A stretch of DNA of 64,000 bases, from the NCBI RefSeq assembly GCF_003130705.1, contig NZ_CP021355.1, positions 310,001-374,000 on the forward strand, read 5' to 3'. Below the pieces are notes generated by a model. It was not told the origin of the DNA, searched no databases, and was given only the letters and a program-made list of their open reading frames with translations. A program made the translations under genes and the position numbers. The DNA comes from Rhodococcus oxybenzonivorans. GTDB lineage: Bacteria; Actinomycetota; Actinomycetes; Mycobacteriales; Mycobacteriaceae. This document shows positions 37,350-47,149 of this stretch, in pieces. Numbering within the stretch: the stretch's first letter is position 1; each line of letters begins with the position of its first letter.

Positions 37350-37760
37350 ATGCGGATAACAGTTTCACGAGCAACTCGACGACGTGACCGACCGGCTGGC
37401 GTCGATGTGCCACCCGGGCCGGGGAGGCCATCGACGCCCTCATCCGGGCCGACCTTCCTCTGGCCGAGCGGGTGTCGACCTCACCGAGCAGATCGAGAGT
37501 CACACGGTCCGTGCGAGGAGCAGGCACTGGCGCTGCTGGCGTTGCAGGCCCGGTCGCCCGGGACCTGCGCCAGGTCGTCACCGGAGTGCATCTGGTGTCG
37601 GATCTGAGCCGAATGGGCGGGCTGGCGCAACACGTCGCCGAGAACGTGCGCCGCCGGCACCCGGACCACGTCACCTCCGGGGAGGACAAAGAACTGCTCG
37701 CCCGGATGGGGCGGGTGGCGGGCGAGCTGGCCCGACTCGCCGAACAGGTGCTCCGCAAGC
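37350..37760 (+). pseudogene. PhoU-family phosphate regulator pseudogene
   Basis: Reads QFHEQLDDVTDRLASMCH, then in other frames GEAIDALIRADLPLAE, VDLTEQIESHTVR, EEQALALLALQ, VARDLRQVVTGVHLVSDLSR and HVAENVRRRHP, all in PhoU order. At least four single-base indels are needed to join them. The C-terminal PhoU repeat is missing. Confidence 0.75.
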
Positions 37761-38260
37761 GTGATCCGGCGCCTGCGGCGATAGCGGTGCTGACGCAGCT
37801 GCGCACTATCCTGGACCTGACCAACACCGAGATCCAGGTCGCCGAGACCCGAGTCACCCAGGCCAGAACCGAAGCAGTCCGGCGCGAACTCCTCGAGAAC
37901 GCCGAGAACGCCCGCGGCCGGGCCGAGGCCATCGACGCCGCGATCCGTGACGTCGGGGGAATCCCCGAGCTGTGGTCCGCCCGCGGCCTGGACCGGCCCC
38001 TGAGCACCGTCCGCGCCACCCCACCCTCCTTAGGGGAACCGCTCAGCCGGGGCGGGCACGCCGAGGACGTCGCAGTCAAAACCCTGACCGCGAGCCGCGA
38101 CGCCGCTCTCGAGACCGCCGAGAAGGTCACCCGCAGCAGGGCGCCGAGGGCGCCGGGGGTGCCCTGCGTTCAGTCCCCACCGGCACCGCCACCGGTGTCC
38201 CGGAATCGGGCGAGTTGCCGATCGAGGACTTCGACGAGCTCAACATCTCTCATGCGTTAA
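37746..38260 (+). pseudogene. Helical protein fragment fused to the PhoU relic
   Basis: An open stretch in frame with the last part of the PhoU relic (ILDLTNTEIQVAETRVTQA, ENARGRAEAIDAAIRDVGG, GGHAEDVAVKTLTASRDAAL) is alpha-helical and looks like a separate protein; a frameshifted tail reads SGELPIEDFDELNISHAL. No family assigned with confidence. Confidence 0.4.
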
Positions 38261-38308
38261 TCCACCCCACGGATGATGCGACCAAGCTGCCCGCACCAGG
38301 AAGCGCAC

Positions 38309-38443
38309 CTTGTCTAGCTGCACCGCGCCGGCCAGCACACCACAAGCGAACTCGCCGAAAAGCTGTTCAATGTCGCCCGCTCTACGGTCTACCGCGCCAT
38401 CCGCCGCGCCGACAGCGCACAACGCCCACCGATCGGACCCTGA
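38309..38443 (+). pseudogene. Serine recombinase C-terminal helix-turn-helix remnant
   Basis: LHRAGQHTTSELAEKLFNVARSTVYRAIRRA matches the Hin-type DNA-binding tail of resolvases/invertases; the catalytic domain is gone and a TAG precedes it. Confidence 0.6.
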
Positions 38444-38498
38444 GTGTCAGATCCCCGATTGGGACGTGCACAGCCCGCCAGGACACGCCCGGACGGGG

Positions 38499-38918
38499 TC
38501 AGCAACGACGAACGCAACTCGCGTCCAGCTGCGCAAGCAACAGTCGGATCCGCGCGAGACGGCGAGCGTCGGTCCACAGCCACATCGACACGGAGATGGC
38601 GAAGAGGATGGTCCAGCCGGTGTCAGCAGTCACGCCCCCGCCGAGGAACTCGTCAAGGCACTTGACCGGCAACAAGACCAGCCCAACGGCATTGAAAATG
38701 ATCCAGCGCGTTCTCGACTTCTTATGGCGGATCAACAGGTCACGGATCACCTCGCCGTCCGCCTCTGCCGGCAGGGGGTCGCCGTGTTCGATGGCTTTCC
38801 AGACGACGCACTCCTCGGGGCGAAACCGTCCGGTGCGCAGACGCCAGCGTCCGTAGACGGCACCGGCAAAAACGCACGCAGCCGCGACGACGACTGCGAA
38901 GACGAGCGACTCGAGCAT
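38499..38918 (-). CDS. Small membrane protein of unknown function
   Basis: 139 aa from ATG 38918 (AGGAG 8 nt upstream). A signal-anchor-like first helix (LVFAVVVAAACVFAGAVYG) and two further hydrophobic segments (IIFNAVGLVLLPV; GWTILFAISVSMWLW) suggest three membrane helices. No family recognised. Confidence 0.6.
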   Translation of the reverse strand: MLESLVFAVVVAAACVFAGAVYGRWRLRTGRFRPEECVVWKAIEHGDPLPAEADGEVIRDLLIRHKKSRTRWIIFNAVGLVLLPVKCLDEFLGGGVTADTGWTILFAISVSMWLWTDARRLARIRLLLAQLDASCVRRC

Positions 38919-39340
38919 GGTAGGTACTCCTGGGATGTCCGGCGCGGTGACCTGTGTCCGCGATGTCATCTCAGCTTCCGCTCGCTCGGCCATCCGGAAA
39001 TCAACCGTGGGGTGGGCAAACGGCCCACCTAGGTGTTCCGTCCCCAACCAGCGGCTACGCCAAATCCGCCCGATTCTCGGCGGATACTACGGCGACCCCC
39101 CTGGCCGGTCCGAGAAATCTTCCGAATCGGCCTTGCTCGTTTGCGGTTGGTGACAACAGCCTCTTTCCGGCGGCCTGGGCAGGCCACCGTCCGCGCCCCC
39201 TTTCTGGCGTATACGGTTCCCACCCTCTCCACGTCGTCGAGCAACTGCACCACCTCTCCGTTCGAGGTGATGTCTACCGACCAGATGACTCATACATGGC
39301 GAAGGAACCGCGCGTGTCGCCCCGTAGTCCGGTCAACAGA
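38919..39340. other. No gene recognised
   Basis: Intergenic stretch with only short overlapping frames; contains the promoter region of the membrane protein gene on its left side. Confidence 0.4.
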
Positions 39341-39598
39341 TCACCACTGATTCGCCTTCCGTTCAGGCTCGGCGGGGTGGGCGGCTCGAGGCTGCGTGTT
39401 TCGCTCCGGGATCCCGCCGGAGTCCGCAGGTTCGAGCTGCGTTGGGGCGCACGGTGCGGCGGGTCGCAGCATGTGGCCGAACTCCTCCAGGCAGCCGGTG
39501 CGCACGTCACCGAATTCGGTGACTGAGGTTTCGCAGGTGGGGATGGCACATGGGGTGAAGAGGTCGAGCTGGGTGAGTTGGTGTCTCGGCTCGGTCAT
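39341..39598 (-). CDS. Small cysteine-containing protein
   Basis: 85 aa. CAIPTCETSV...VRTGCLEEFGHML resembles a short zinc-binding motif (C-x4-C...C) of actinobacterial phage/plasmid proteins. C-terminal half is Pro/Glu/Arg-rich. Low certainty. Confidence 0.4.
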   Translation of the reverse strand: MTEPRHQLTQLDLFTPCAIPTCETSVTEFGDVRTGCLEEFGHMLRPAAPCAPTQLEPADSGGIPERNTQPRAAHPAEPERKANQW

Positions 39599-39733
39599 GG
39601 GGGTTGCGTTGCCTTGTCCTTGGTGCGGGCACTCCGGGCAGATAGCTGCTGCCCGGTGTGCCCGTTTGGGGCCGATCTACGTGGTGGTCAGGATGTGTCC
39701 GCCATGCACTGCATCAGCGGGCTTGATCCGGTG

Positions 39734-39880
39734 TTAGACTTCGGCCACCTGGGCGCTGGCCGCGGCGGCGGCGACGTCGATCGTCACCTTCTCCAGCGCG
39801 GTTCGTGGCACATTCCAGTACCGGCCGTCGTCGCCGCCCAGCTCGGCGATCTTCACCTTGGCACCGTTCGAGAGGACCAC
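39734..39880 (-). CDS. Short open frame, possibly a C-terminal fragment
   Basis: 48 codons from a GTG: VLSNGAKVKIAELGGDDGRYW...VTIDVAAAAASAQVAEV. Codon use is convincing, and the frame is open 12 codons further upstream to a TAG, so it may be the end of a lost gene. Confidence 0.35.
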   Translation of the reverse strand: MVLSNGAKVKIAELGGDDGRYWNVPRTALEKVTIDVAAAAASAQVAEV

Positions 39881-39920
39881 GAACAGGGTGGTCGGATCGA
39901 TATTCCGGGCCTGCTACCAC

Positions 39921-40508
39921 TCAGGAGTGGTACGGGGGTTCGATGTCCGGATCGTCGACGACGACGTCGACACGCGAGTCGGCTACAAGCCGATCGATCG
40001 CGGCCGGGCTTGCGCCGATCGACGCGAAGTGAGGATCGATGTCGCAGGTCACGCACCACGTGCGATCGGCTGGCCACACGAACGCGGGGGTAGGTGCTTC
40101 AATGTCATCCAGCAGTGTCTTGATCTGGGCGTCCCAGTCGGCGACGTCCTCAAGGGTTCCGTGGAACAGGAAGTAGTCGCGGCCCGGGATCGAGATCTTC
40201 GGTGTCGGATCGTCTGCGGTGAAGCTCGGCCACCCATCCCAGATGCAGAAGTAGCAGTCATCAGGCGTGCCGGTGTAGTGGGCAAGCTCGGCCAGGACGA
40301 CCCCAAGTTGTTCGTTGTCCGACAGCCCCTCCGGGTCGCGTTGGGCATCACCTTCCGTTTGTGCCGGATAGGCCGGGTCTGGGATGAACCGTAAGCGTGC
40401 GTACTTGTCGAAGGCGACCGGGTCGCGGGCCGCCAGCCGCGACCAGTTCTCGTCTCGTTGTTCGAGCCAGCGCGCGGCCGACAGATCGACACACCGTGTG
40501 ATGCTCAT
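39921..40508 (-). CDS. Orphan family protein, member 1
   Basis: 195 aa from ATG 40508. No catalytic motif recognised. The C-terminal half (DDCYFCIWDGW, FLFHGTLEDV, PAFVWPADRTWCVTCDIDPHFASIG, VDVVVDDPDIEPPY) is shared with the protein at 46264-47037 and with a fragment at 42372-42486. It looks like a compact cytoplasmic alpha/beta protein of a Rhodococcus/Nocardia-type orphan family. Confidence 0.7.
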   Translation of the reverse strand: MSITRCVDLSAARWLEQRDENWSRLAARDPVAFDKYARLRFIPDPAYPAQTEGDAQRDPEGLSDNEQLGVVLAELAHYTGTPDDCYFCIWDGWPSFTADDPTPKISIPGRDYFLFHGTLEDVADWDAQIKTLLDDIEAPTPAFVWPADRTWCVTCDIDPHFASIGASPAAIDRLVADSRVDVVVDDPDIEPPYHS

Positions 40509-40745
40509 TCGACCAGTGTGACCGTTCTGGCGTTTCGTGGTGTCACCTGCGACACCACGGAAGCGTCGAGAACGTGCCAGACCTCGATCGCTGACCGGAC
40601 GAGGACTCGTCACTGCTGGTTGTGTGGCTGCATGTGTTTTGCAATGTTGCAATCGCAATCGTCTGGCGAAGGGCGCGTTCACCATACGCACATTGCTGGA
40701 GGCCAGAACGACCGACGCCGGTTGCCCCGGGCGGTGTACGCCTAG

Positions 40746-41837
40746 CTAGCTGCTCTGGAAGAAATCGCTTCGTGCGGCATCGCAGAGATCGCGATAGTCC
40801 ATGCCGTAGACGGTCGCGGCGAAGCGAAATGTCTCGATTGCCAGCGCGAGCGGCCTGTCATCGTCGTACGTTGCGCGGGCATAAGTGGTGAGTGCCTCGT
40901 ATTGCTGGACTTGCTCTGTCGTTCCAGGCAATCCCGACACGATGGTGCGGCTGATTCGAGGATCCTTGTCCAGTCGTGCTCGCGCTGGCCAGTAGTCGGT
41001 GAACTCGCGAGGGGGGATATCGCCTGCATCCATTGAGTTCAGAGCGTCGCGAATCCAATCGATATCGGCGATACCCGCCCGTTCGAACGCCCGGTGCACA
41101 CACCATCGGGCGAATGCTCGCTGCCTCTCCGGCGGAGCCGCCTCAATCCGGTCGATCAAGTCCCGGTCCAGGCCCGCCACGTACTGTGACGCGTACACGG
41201 CCTCGAGGGCAGGGGTGAGGGGCCTTCCTCCGAACTCCTGAAGTTGGGCGCGTGTTGCTTCCGCTTCCGCACTGTTGGGGGCGACCCGCTGGATCTGGCC
41301 CTCCTGGTCGAAGACGTACACATAGTCCTGGTTGGGTGTTGGATGCTCGACGGTTTCATCTGCGGACCATGCCGCGTCGGTCTTATGGAGCCGTCGGATG
41401 CCGGGGGCACCCGCATCCGATGGCTCCATCAGCCATAGCTGAATGAAATATTCTTCGGTCGGTTCGGTGACCTCGAGACCCGCGTTCCGGTCGCGCCCCT
41501 TTGCGTGTGCCCGGACGCCGTACCGGCCCGGAGCGATGGGATCGAAGTCGGCGGCGCGGGTGCCGTCGATCTCCATTACAAGGATGTCCGTGACTGCGAC
41601 AATCTCGGACTCCTCAACCACTTCCCAATCCGAGGTGCGGGTGTCGTCCGGGCCGGCGGAATCGAGGATCTCGATCGAGAGGCGGGCCGGGCCGTAGGAG
41701 ATCCCGGTAAAGCTCGAGATGAACCCCGGCCCGACCTCGATCAAGGTGCCCTGCTCTACCGCGTCGAGGGTGTAGGCATCGGCCGTTCCAACCGTGAACT
41801 GGTGGTGATCAACTCGGACCACGCCTTCCATCAGCAT
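40746..41837 (-). CDS. Hypothetical protein, two-domain
   Basis: 363 aa. The first 150 residues look like a beta-rich domain (GTLIEVGPGFISSFTGISYG, GRYGVRAHAKGRD). The C-terminal 200 are helical (RDLIDRIEAAPPERQRAFARWCVHRAFERAG). No signal peptide or membrane helix. No function recognised. It neighbours other small orphan genes on the same strand. Confidence 0.65.
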   Translation of the reverse strand: MLMEGVVRVDHHQFTVGTADAYTLDAVEQGTLIEVGPGFISSFTGISYGPARLSIEILDSAGPDDTRTSDWEVVEESEIVAVTDILVMEIDGTRAADFDPIAPGRYGVRAHAKGRDRNAGLEVTEPTEEYFIQLWLMEPSDAGAPGIRRLHKTDAAWSADETVEHPTPNQDYVYVFDQEGQIQRVAPNSAEAEATRAQLQEFGGRPLTPALEAVYASQYVAGLDRDLIDRIEAAPPERQRAFARWCVHRAFERAGIADIDWIRDALNSMDAGDIPPREFTDYWPARARLDKDPRISRTIVSGLPGTTEQVQQYEALTTYARATYDDDRPLALAIETFRFAATVYGMDYRDLCDAARSDFFQSS

Positions 41838-41905
41838 CTGCGTACACCCTCCTTCTCGTCAAGCAGGTCGGCACTGTCCGCCGGCGATCGGCGGTGGTTC
41901 CAAGG

Positions 41906-42370
41906 TCACGGGCGGAGGCGACGCAGTCCCCATCGCGCGGGCACGAGGAAGACCCCTGCGATCAGGAGGACAAGCGCGGCTTCGGTGAGTTGGAACTGTC
42001 GGAACCTGTTGTCGGCGTGATAGCGCACTTCGAAGTGGTCGGCACCCTGAGTTCGCAGGCAGGTATCGAAGTCCCGTTGCTGCTCTTGGTAGAGGTTTTC
42101 GGTGCGGGCGTTGTAGTCGGCGTACGTTTCGTCCGGGCGTTGGCCGAAGTCGTCGTCGCTGTAGATCGCACGAGCACAGTGCTGCTGGTCGATGTCGACG
42201 ACGTTCCCGCCGACGTCGACGTAGTCCGATCCGATCGAACAGGAATCGAACCAGTAGCCGGTGTTTCCGGAGGATGCGTATGCCGCAGCACCGCTGAGCG
42301 GCCGGGCATCGATACTTGCCGGCGCGTAGTGCGGACGGGCCCCGAGTTGCAGTCCGACCATGATCGCCAC
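41906..42370 (-). CDS. Hypothetical protein with C-terminal membrane helix
   Basis: 154 aa. A C-terminal hydrophobic segment (EAALVLLIAGVFLVPA) is followed by Arg-rich residues. Several cysteines (CSIG, HCAR, CLRT) suggest disulfides outside the membrane. The start codon abuts the fragment at 42372, so the original N-terminus may have been lost. Confidence 0.5.
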   Translation of the reverse strand: MAIMVGLQLGARPHYAPASIDARPLSGAAAYASSGNTGYWFDSCSIGSDYVDVGGNVVDIDQQHCARAIYSDDDFGQRPDETYADYNARTENLYQEQQRDFDTCLRTQGADHFEVRYHADNRFRQFQLTEAALVLLIAGVFLVPARWGLRRLRP

Positions 42371-42371
42371 C

Positions 42372-42486
42372 GTCGCACTTCGCCACGATCGGCGGAACCG
42401 CCGAAGCGATCGCCGCTACGCTGGCCCTCACAGATGTCGACGTCGTCGCCGACGACCCGGACATCGAGCCGCCTTACTACCACTGA
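42372..42486 (+). pseudogene. Orphan family C-terminal fragment
   Basis: HFATIGGTAEAIAATLALTD then VDVVADDPDIEPPYYH and a stop: nearly the same ending as the protein at 39921-40508. No 5' part remains. Confidence 0.65.
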
Positions 42487-42741
42487 ACGAATCCTCGGCT
42501 GTGCCTTGCCCCGAAACCTTCGATCCGACCGCGGGATCGATCGACCGCAGCTGCACAGAGACGGTCAACCGATCCCGCGCATGCAACACGGCGTGTTACA
42601 TAGCCAGTGTTCTGTCGCAGTAGAGCGAATGTCCTCCAGCGCCACTCGCAACTGCACCGGGTCGCCGCCGAGAGGCTCGACCCCGATCGGGATAGATGCT
42701 CTCGCCGACGAGGCGGATTGCGCCAATGACATCATTATCAA

Positions 42742-43380
42742 GTGAGACTGACGATTCCCCGAGAGCGCTCAGCGGCGTCTGTGATCCTGGTTTTCACCGG
42801 GCTCGGCGCGCTGCTCAGCGTGCTCGGACTATTGGCGTGGCGTTACGCGACTCCCCTGGGTAACCCCGTCCACGTGGGCATTCCACCGCCACCACCGCCG
42901 CCCATGGATGACGGCAAGATCGGCTACATCTACATCATCGATGGCTACACCTACATCGATGGACCTCACTGGTTCCCGGCAACTGTCTGGTTCCTCGTTG
43001 TCGGAACCGCAATAGCGTTCATGACCGCGGCGTTGCTGATTCGAACGGGCTGGAGGCTTGTCCACGCCGCGCCGGGAGAGCCGGGGGAACGATGGCCGAT
43101 CGTCGCCGCCCTATCAGCATTCGGCGGGCTCTTCGGCCTTGCAGTTTCGATCGCTGGTCGAGCCGCCCAGCCGCGGATCTACTCAGTTGTTCAGTCAGAG
43201 CCGCGTGACCCTCAAAATCCATATCCCGACTCGAACCTCATTCACTACGACATGGGCCCGACCTGGGTGATGTTCACCGGCGTGGGCGTTGCCGCCGGCC
43301 TCATAGTAGGAAGCATGCTACTTCTCGCCAATTTACGAGCAGCGCACACTGACGGCGGCGCGCAAGAGTCGACGTCCTAG
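42742..43380 (+). CDS. Membrane protein of unknown function
   Basis: 212 aa from GTG 42742. Four hydrophobic segments: residues about 10-30, 80-100, 120-142 and 175-197. A short polyproline run (GIPPPPPPPMDD) follows the first helix, then repeated aromatic words (GYIYIIDGYTYIDGPHW). No family recognised. Confidence 0.6.
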   Translation: MRLTIPRERSAASVILVFTGLGALLSVLGLLAWRYATPLGNPVHVGIPPPPPPPMDDGKIGYIYIIDGYTYIDGPHWFPATVWFLVVGTAIAFMTAALLIRTGWRLVHAAPGEPGERWPIVAALSAFGGLFGLAVSIAGRAAQPRIYSVVQSEPRDPQNPYPDSNLIHYDMGPTWVMFTGVGVAAGLIVGSMLLLANLRAAHTDGGAQESTS

Positions 43381-43541
43381 GTCGTACCGGTCGTCGATCG
43401 GCGTACGGGGCGGGCTGCACACGGACCTTCCGCAGCGTTGTCGAGCCACCCCTGTGTCTAAGCCGATGGGCTGACACGAGAGGTAACGCGCACTTTGCGT
43501 CAGCCGATCTACTCGAACACAACAGCGCGAACGTGCGGGCG

Positions 43542-44057
43542 TCACGGCGGTGTCAGGGCGTATCGGGCGATCACGTCGGGCAACCAGTCGGGTTCGCCGA
43601 ATTGCAGACCGTAGCGCTCGGCAAGTGCGGCGATCTCTGTGACATCCGGTTCGCCGGCGGCGATCAGTTCGGACATTTCCAGGAAGCAATGTTCGAAGCC
43701 TGCCGGACTGATGATCTCGATCATGCGCGCCGGCACGGTGCCGGCGTTCCACATGGCGTGCATCTCCCCTCGGGGCTTGGTGATGTATCCGCCGGGTTCG
43801 AGAACGGCCTCCCGGTCGCCGGAGCGGAATCCGATCACACCCTGGGTAACTATCGAGAATTCGTCCTCCCGCGTATGCAGATGCGGCGGCACCAGCGCAC
43901 CGACCGGGAAGGGGTGCTCGACGACCGACAACACCCCACCGGTGTCACGTCCCCAGAGCTTGAATTCGACCCCAATTGGGCCCAGATCACCGGTCTGGCC
44001 GGTCCCCGAGGGCACGACGACCAGCGGTGGGGGATCGGTTGCATCCACGCTTCTCAC
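43542..44057 (-). CDS. Cupin-domain protein
   Basis: 171 aa. One cupin barrel with metal-binding pattern VPPHLHTREDEFSIVTQG (His, His, Glu) and a second motif KPRGEMHAMWNAG. Such small cupins bind a metal and act as dioxygenases, isomerases or sensors; no fused DNA-binding domain. Start GTG 44057 or 44048. Confidence 0.85.
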   Translation of the reverse strand: MRSVDATDPPPLVVVPSGTGQTGDLGPIGVEFKLWGRDTGGVLSVVEHPFPVGALVPPHLHTREDEFSIVTQGVIGFRSGDREAVLEPGGYITKPRGEMHAMWNAGTVPARMIEIISPAGFEHCFLEMSELIAAGEPDVTEIAALAERYGLQFGEPDWLPDVIARYALTPP

Positions 44058-44375
44058 CTACTCACCGGCGTTGAAGATCGGGTCACGAGTTCTCTGCTCA
44101 ACTTTTCGCTGACGGTGCAGGCATTGTCAACGTCCTCGAGGCATGGCCGACCGATGTTCTTAGCCGGCCATCGATACGCAGGCGATGAAGACTCCGGATG
44201 GGATGGCGACGGCCAGGACTCGACACTGTTCGCAATGTTGGGCTGGCGATGGTGTCGATTGTGGAACCACCAGCGGGACGAGAACGGCGCCGAGCGCATG
44301 TCCGGCTGCCGGCGACGCCCGTCCCGGGACGGGATCGGCAACCGGTGAGAGAACAGGGGCTCACGAGTGCGGTCG
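44058..44375. other. No gene recognised
   Basis: Short intergenic region upstream of the cupin gene; no structure noted. Confidence 0.35.
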
Positions 44376-44926
44376 TCACTGGCCCCTTGTATCGGGCTCG
44401 GCGAGGCCGGGTTGTACACAGGGGACTCGCTGTCCGTTCATCATGTGTGCGGTAGCGGTGGGATTACTCCGCCACGGGGCCCGCAGTAGCGCGACGATGA
44501 ATCCGTCCTCGGCTACTGGAGCTTCGAATTCGTCGAGCGTGCTCCTGATCAGGACGCTGTGTACATCTGCGGCTGCGGTGGCCGTGAGGACCATCCATGA
44601 CTCTTTCGGCAAACTCCCATCTGGCTCCGGTGGAGCGGAGCGTTGAACGCTCAGCCGTTGAAGATGCGCCGGGGGAATCCCCGATCGAGTGGTGGAGCTA
44701 GAGGGTGCGGGCTCAGAGTGAGCATCGAAGGTAACGACCAGACGCCGGAATCCTGCTCGACGAGCACGGTCCACCGGTTCGTGGCGTCCTCAAGTACCAC
44801 AGCGGCACTGTTCGGGCGAGCGACCAGTCCTACAGGTATGAGCGGGGGCACAATTCTCAGGATCGGTGAGTCCAGTTCGTCAATCGCGCATTTCACCGCT
44901 GGATGGCTCCGGAGATCCTCAGGCAT
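44376..44926 (-). pseudogene. Frameshifted hypothetical gene
   Basis: The first 91 codons (MPEDLRSHPAVKCAIDELDS to LVEQDSGVWSLPSMLTLSP) and a second frame (LPKESWMVLTATAAADVHSV...AEDGFIVALLRAPWR) overlap near 44650-44700 and together look like one protein of about 170 aa. Alternatively two small overlapping genes. No function recognised. Confidence 0.4.
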
Positions 44927-45276
44927 AGCGCCGACTCTAGGCTTGTTCCCGACCTGTAGACGGACGTCTAGTCAACTCGATGACCCGTACCAGGACGAGA
45001 TCGACGCCCAGCGAACAGCCAACAGCAGTCGGCGCGCTTCCCGTAAGCCGATCCGCTTCCGGTGCTACGAGTCGGGGTCGAGGGCCTGGAGTCGACGCCG
45101 CACGCTGAGGCAGTCCCGGAATGGGAAGCTATCGCCCCTCGGGTAGTGACTCCGATGGCCCGAACCACTACAAAGGAATGAGGGCTCGTTACGCGTCGGG
45201 GCGCGACAGACGAGTCGCTAGCGCGTGATCTGTGTGGAGAGCAACTCCTCTGGGGGCGCAATTCGGAGGAGACCGC
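44927..45276. other. No gene recognised
   Basis: About 350 bp without a supported frame. Confidence 0.35.
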
Positions 45277-45465
45277 ATGAGCGTTCCGCGGGCACGATCA
45301 GATGCGGATTGGGAGCGGCAGATTTCGACTGAACAGCACGGCCGCCGAGTCCGGGAACGCTCCCGATCGGCACCGGCCGGGAAACTGGCGTCGATCGCCG
45401 ACTACTACCGGGCTGTTCTCCCTGCCCATGAGGCCGACGCTCCACCTGACGAGCACGACGAGTGA
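45277..45465 (+). CDS. Small basic protein
   Basis: 62 aa from ATG 45277 with a strong GGAGGAG site 6 nt upstream. Charged, Arg-rich centre (GRRVRERSRSAPAGK) and acidic tail. Unknown function. Confidence 0.55.
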   Translation: MSVPRARSDADWERQISTEQHGRRVRERSRSAPAGKLASIADYYRAVLPAHEADAPPDEHDE

Positions 45466-45509
45466 CCCCATGTGTTTCCGTATTCTCGAACGCAGGCCGT
45501 ACCGAAGGA

Positions 45510-45534
45510 GGACCGCACCCACCGGATGCGGTCC
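45510..45534 (-). terminator. Hairpin downstream of the first cold-shock gene
   Basis: GGACCGCA...TGCGGTCC, 8-bp stem, 11 bp after the csp stop. The second csp gene has the same hairpin sequence. Confidence 0.65.
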
Positions 45535-45544
45535 CGCCGACTAG

Positions 45545-45748
45545 TTAGACAGCCCGCACGTTCGTGGCCTGGGGACCCTTCTGCCCCTGGCCCACCTCGA
45601 ACTCCACACGCTGGTTCTCATCGAGGGACTTGAAGCCGCTGCCCGAGATTTCCGAATAGTGCACGAAGACGTCCGGAGTTCCGTCGTCGGGTGCGATGAA
45701 ACCGAAACCCTTCTCACCGTTGAACCATTTCACAATGCCCTGCGCCAT
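45545..45748 (-). CDS. cspA: Cold-shock protein (CspA family), copy 1
   Basis: 67 aa from ATG 45748, preceded by AGGGAG. RNP1 KGFGFIAP and RNP2-like VFVHYSEI motifs of the cold-shock domain are intact. It binds single-stranded RNA/DNA as a chaperone. Only three residues differ from the second copy at 56991-57194 (Pro/Ala, Phe/Tyr, Asp/Glu), and leader and terminator are also shared. Confidence 0.95.
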   Translation of the reverse strand: MAQGIVKWFNGEKGFGFIAPDDGTPDVFVHYSEISGSGFKSLDENQRVEFEVGQGQKGPQATNVRAV

Positions 45749-46263
45749 GCCGATACTCCCTACGACCTCGATCCGGGCACTCACATCGAGTTCCCGATCT
45801 CGATACCACTGATCCTGCCACCCGACGACGGATCGGGGCCGACCGCATCTGACCGGCGGAACGTGCATACTGCACGACATCACCGCAACTCCCGACATTG
45901 CCGCCAGTCGCTCATCGAGCGCCGGGAGGGGGATCGGTAAGTGGTATCGATGCGTCCGAAAGCGCTCTCTCGGCGACAGGCACGGCCACTAGGGGCAACG
46001 TCGTCACCGAATCCAATCATCGCAATCAGCCGAAGATCGGGCCGAAGATCGTGACCAGTGGGTACACCGTGTACCAGTAATGGTCACCGAGCCAGTACCA
46101 CATCGGGGAAGGGGACATCGGAGATCCCCTCGTCGATCACACGGCAAGCGCTCGCGGCCACCCCGACCTACGTCAACGTTCGCCCAGCTGGCCGGCCCTG
46201 TCAACCGAGCCCCACACATCAAGGACGCCAGGCACTCTGAAGGATCGGTGAACGGCACGGTAC
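45749..46263. other. Csp leader and unassigned region
   Basis: Contains the upstream region of csp copy 1. On the minus strand at 46026-46103 a 25-codon frame (MWYWLGDHYWYTVYPLV...) is aromatic-rich; no good ribosome site, so not called. Confidence 0.3.
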
Positions 46264-47037
46264 ATGTTGGTCTTGGCTACCGTTGTTCTCGTGGCCGATG
46301 CAAAAGGACCAGAGACGGATTCCCGATGGGAGGCATCCGAGCTGGCGGAGACCGCCGAGGCGGAGTCGAGGTGGATAGACCAACGTCTGGCTCCATTTCG
46401 GGCACACACTGTGAGCTCGATAGTTCCGACCGGGTTCGAGTCGTACTGCCGAATCTTTCACCCCGCGTGGACCGCATATGAGCGTGACGGTTCAGGGGAA
46501 CGGCCCCTCCGCTGGAACGTGGTCACGGCCCTGAGCGGTGCCGTGTCCCATCCCGCGATGGAGTGGGATTCCATCGTTCGGGGCGTCAGTGAGTCGTCGC
46601 GAATTTGGGCAGATCCTCCTCGGCCTGGGGAATTGAGAGTCTATGAAGCCGTGGAAGTGGCGAGGGTGCTGGCCGGTCACACCACAACCCCTGATGTCTG
46701 TTTCTTTGCCTTTACAGCGCTCGACAACATGGTCGAGTCTTTCTGCGGCGTCACTTCACGGCCGACGAAGGTCGGGAAGCGGCCGTTTCATGTATTCACT
46801 GGACCGATTGGCCGCATCGCGTCTTCGATCGGTCCTTCGATCGCTCTGTCGAGGCCGAATCTGTGGTGGCCCAGAGATGCCGCATGGTGTGTTGGTTCAG
46901 ACGTCGACCTGATGACGACGTACGTGGGAGCATCCCGCAGTTGCGTGGAGCAGCTCGTGGCCCTTCAGTCGATCGAAGCCATGCCCGTGCCAGGGGACCA
47001 GTCGATATTGCGGTCAGCCGACACAATCAACGATTGA
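46264..47037 (+). CDS. Orphan family protein, member 2
   Basis: 257 aa from ATG 46264; GTG 46291 is an alternative, with TACCGT at the right place for a leaderless transcript. The C-terminal part (TTPDVCFFAFTAL, FHVFTGPIGRI, NLWWPRDAAWCVGSDVDLM) parallels the protein at 39921-40508, while its N-terminal 60 residues are extra. Unknown function. Confidence 0.65.
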   Translation: MLVLATVVLVADAKGPETDSRWEASELAETAEAESRWIDQRLAPFRAHTVSSIVPTGFESYCRIFHPAWTAYERDGSGERPLRWNVVTALSGAVSHPAMEWDSIVRGVSESSRIWADPPRPGELRVYEAVEVARVLAGHTTTPDVCFFAFTALDNMVESFCGVTSRPTKVGKRPFHVFTGPIGRIASSIGPSIALSRPNLWWPRDAAWCVGSDVDLMTTYVGASRSCVEQLVALQSIEAMPVPGDQSILRSADTIND

Positions 47038-47149
47038 GTTCGATGCCTGCATCGGGTCGGCCGCTTCGAATTAAGACCCGATCAACGATCCACTTGTGGT
47101 GTCTCATGAAGTCGGATCTCGATAACGGCCAATTCTGCGACACATCAGG

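Noticed and set aside
46026..46103. 25-codon aromatic-rich frame on the minus strand
   Set aside because: No ribosome site and too short to support without conservation.
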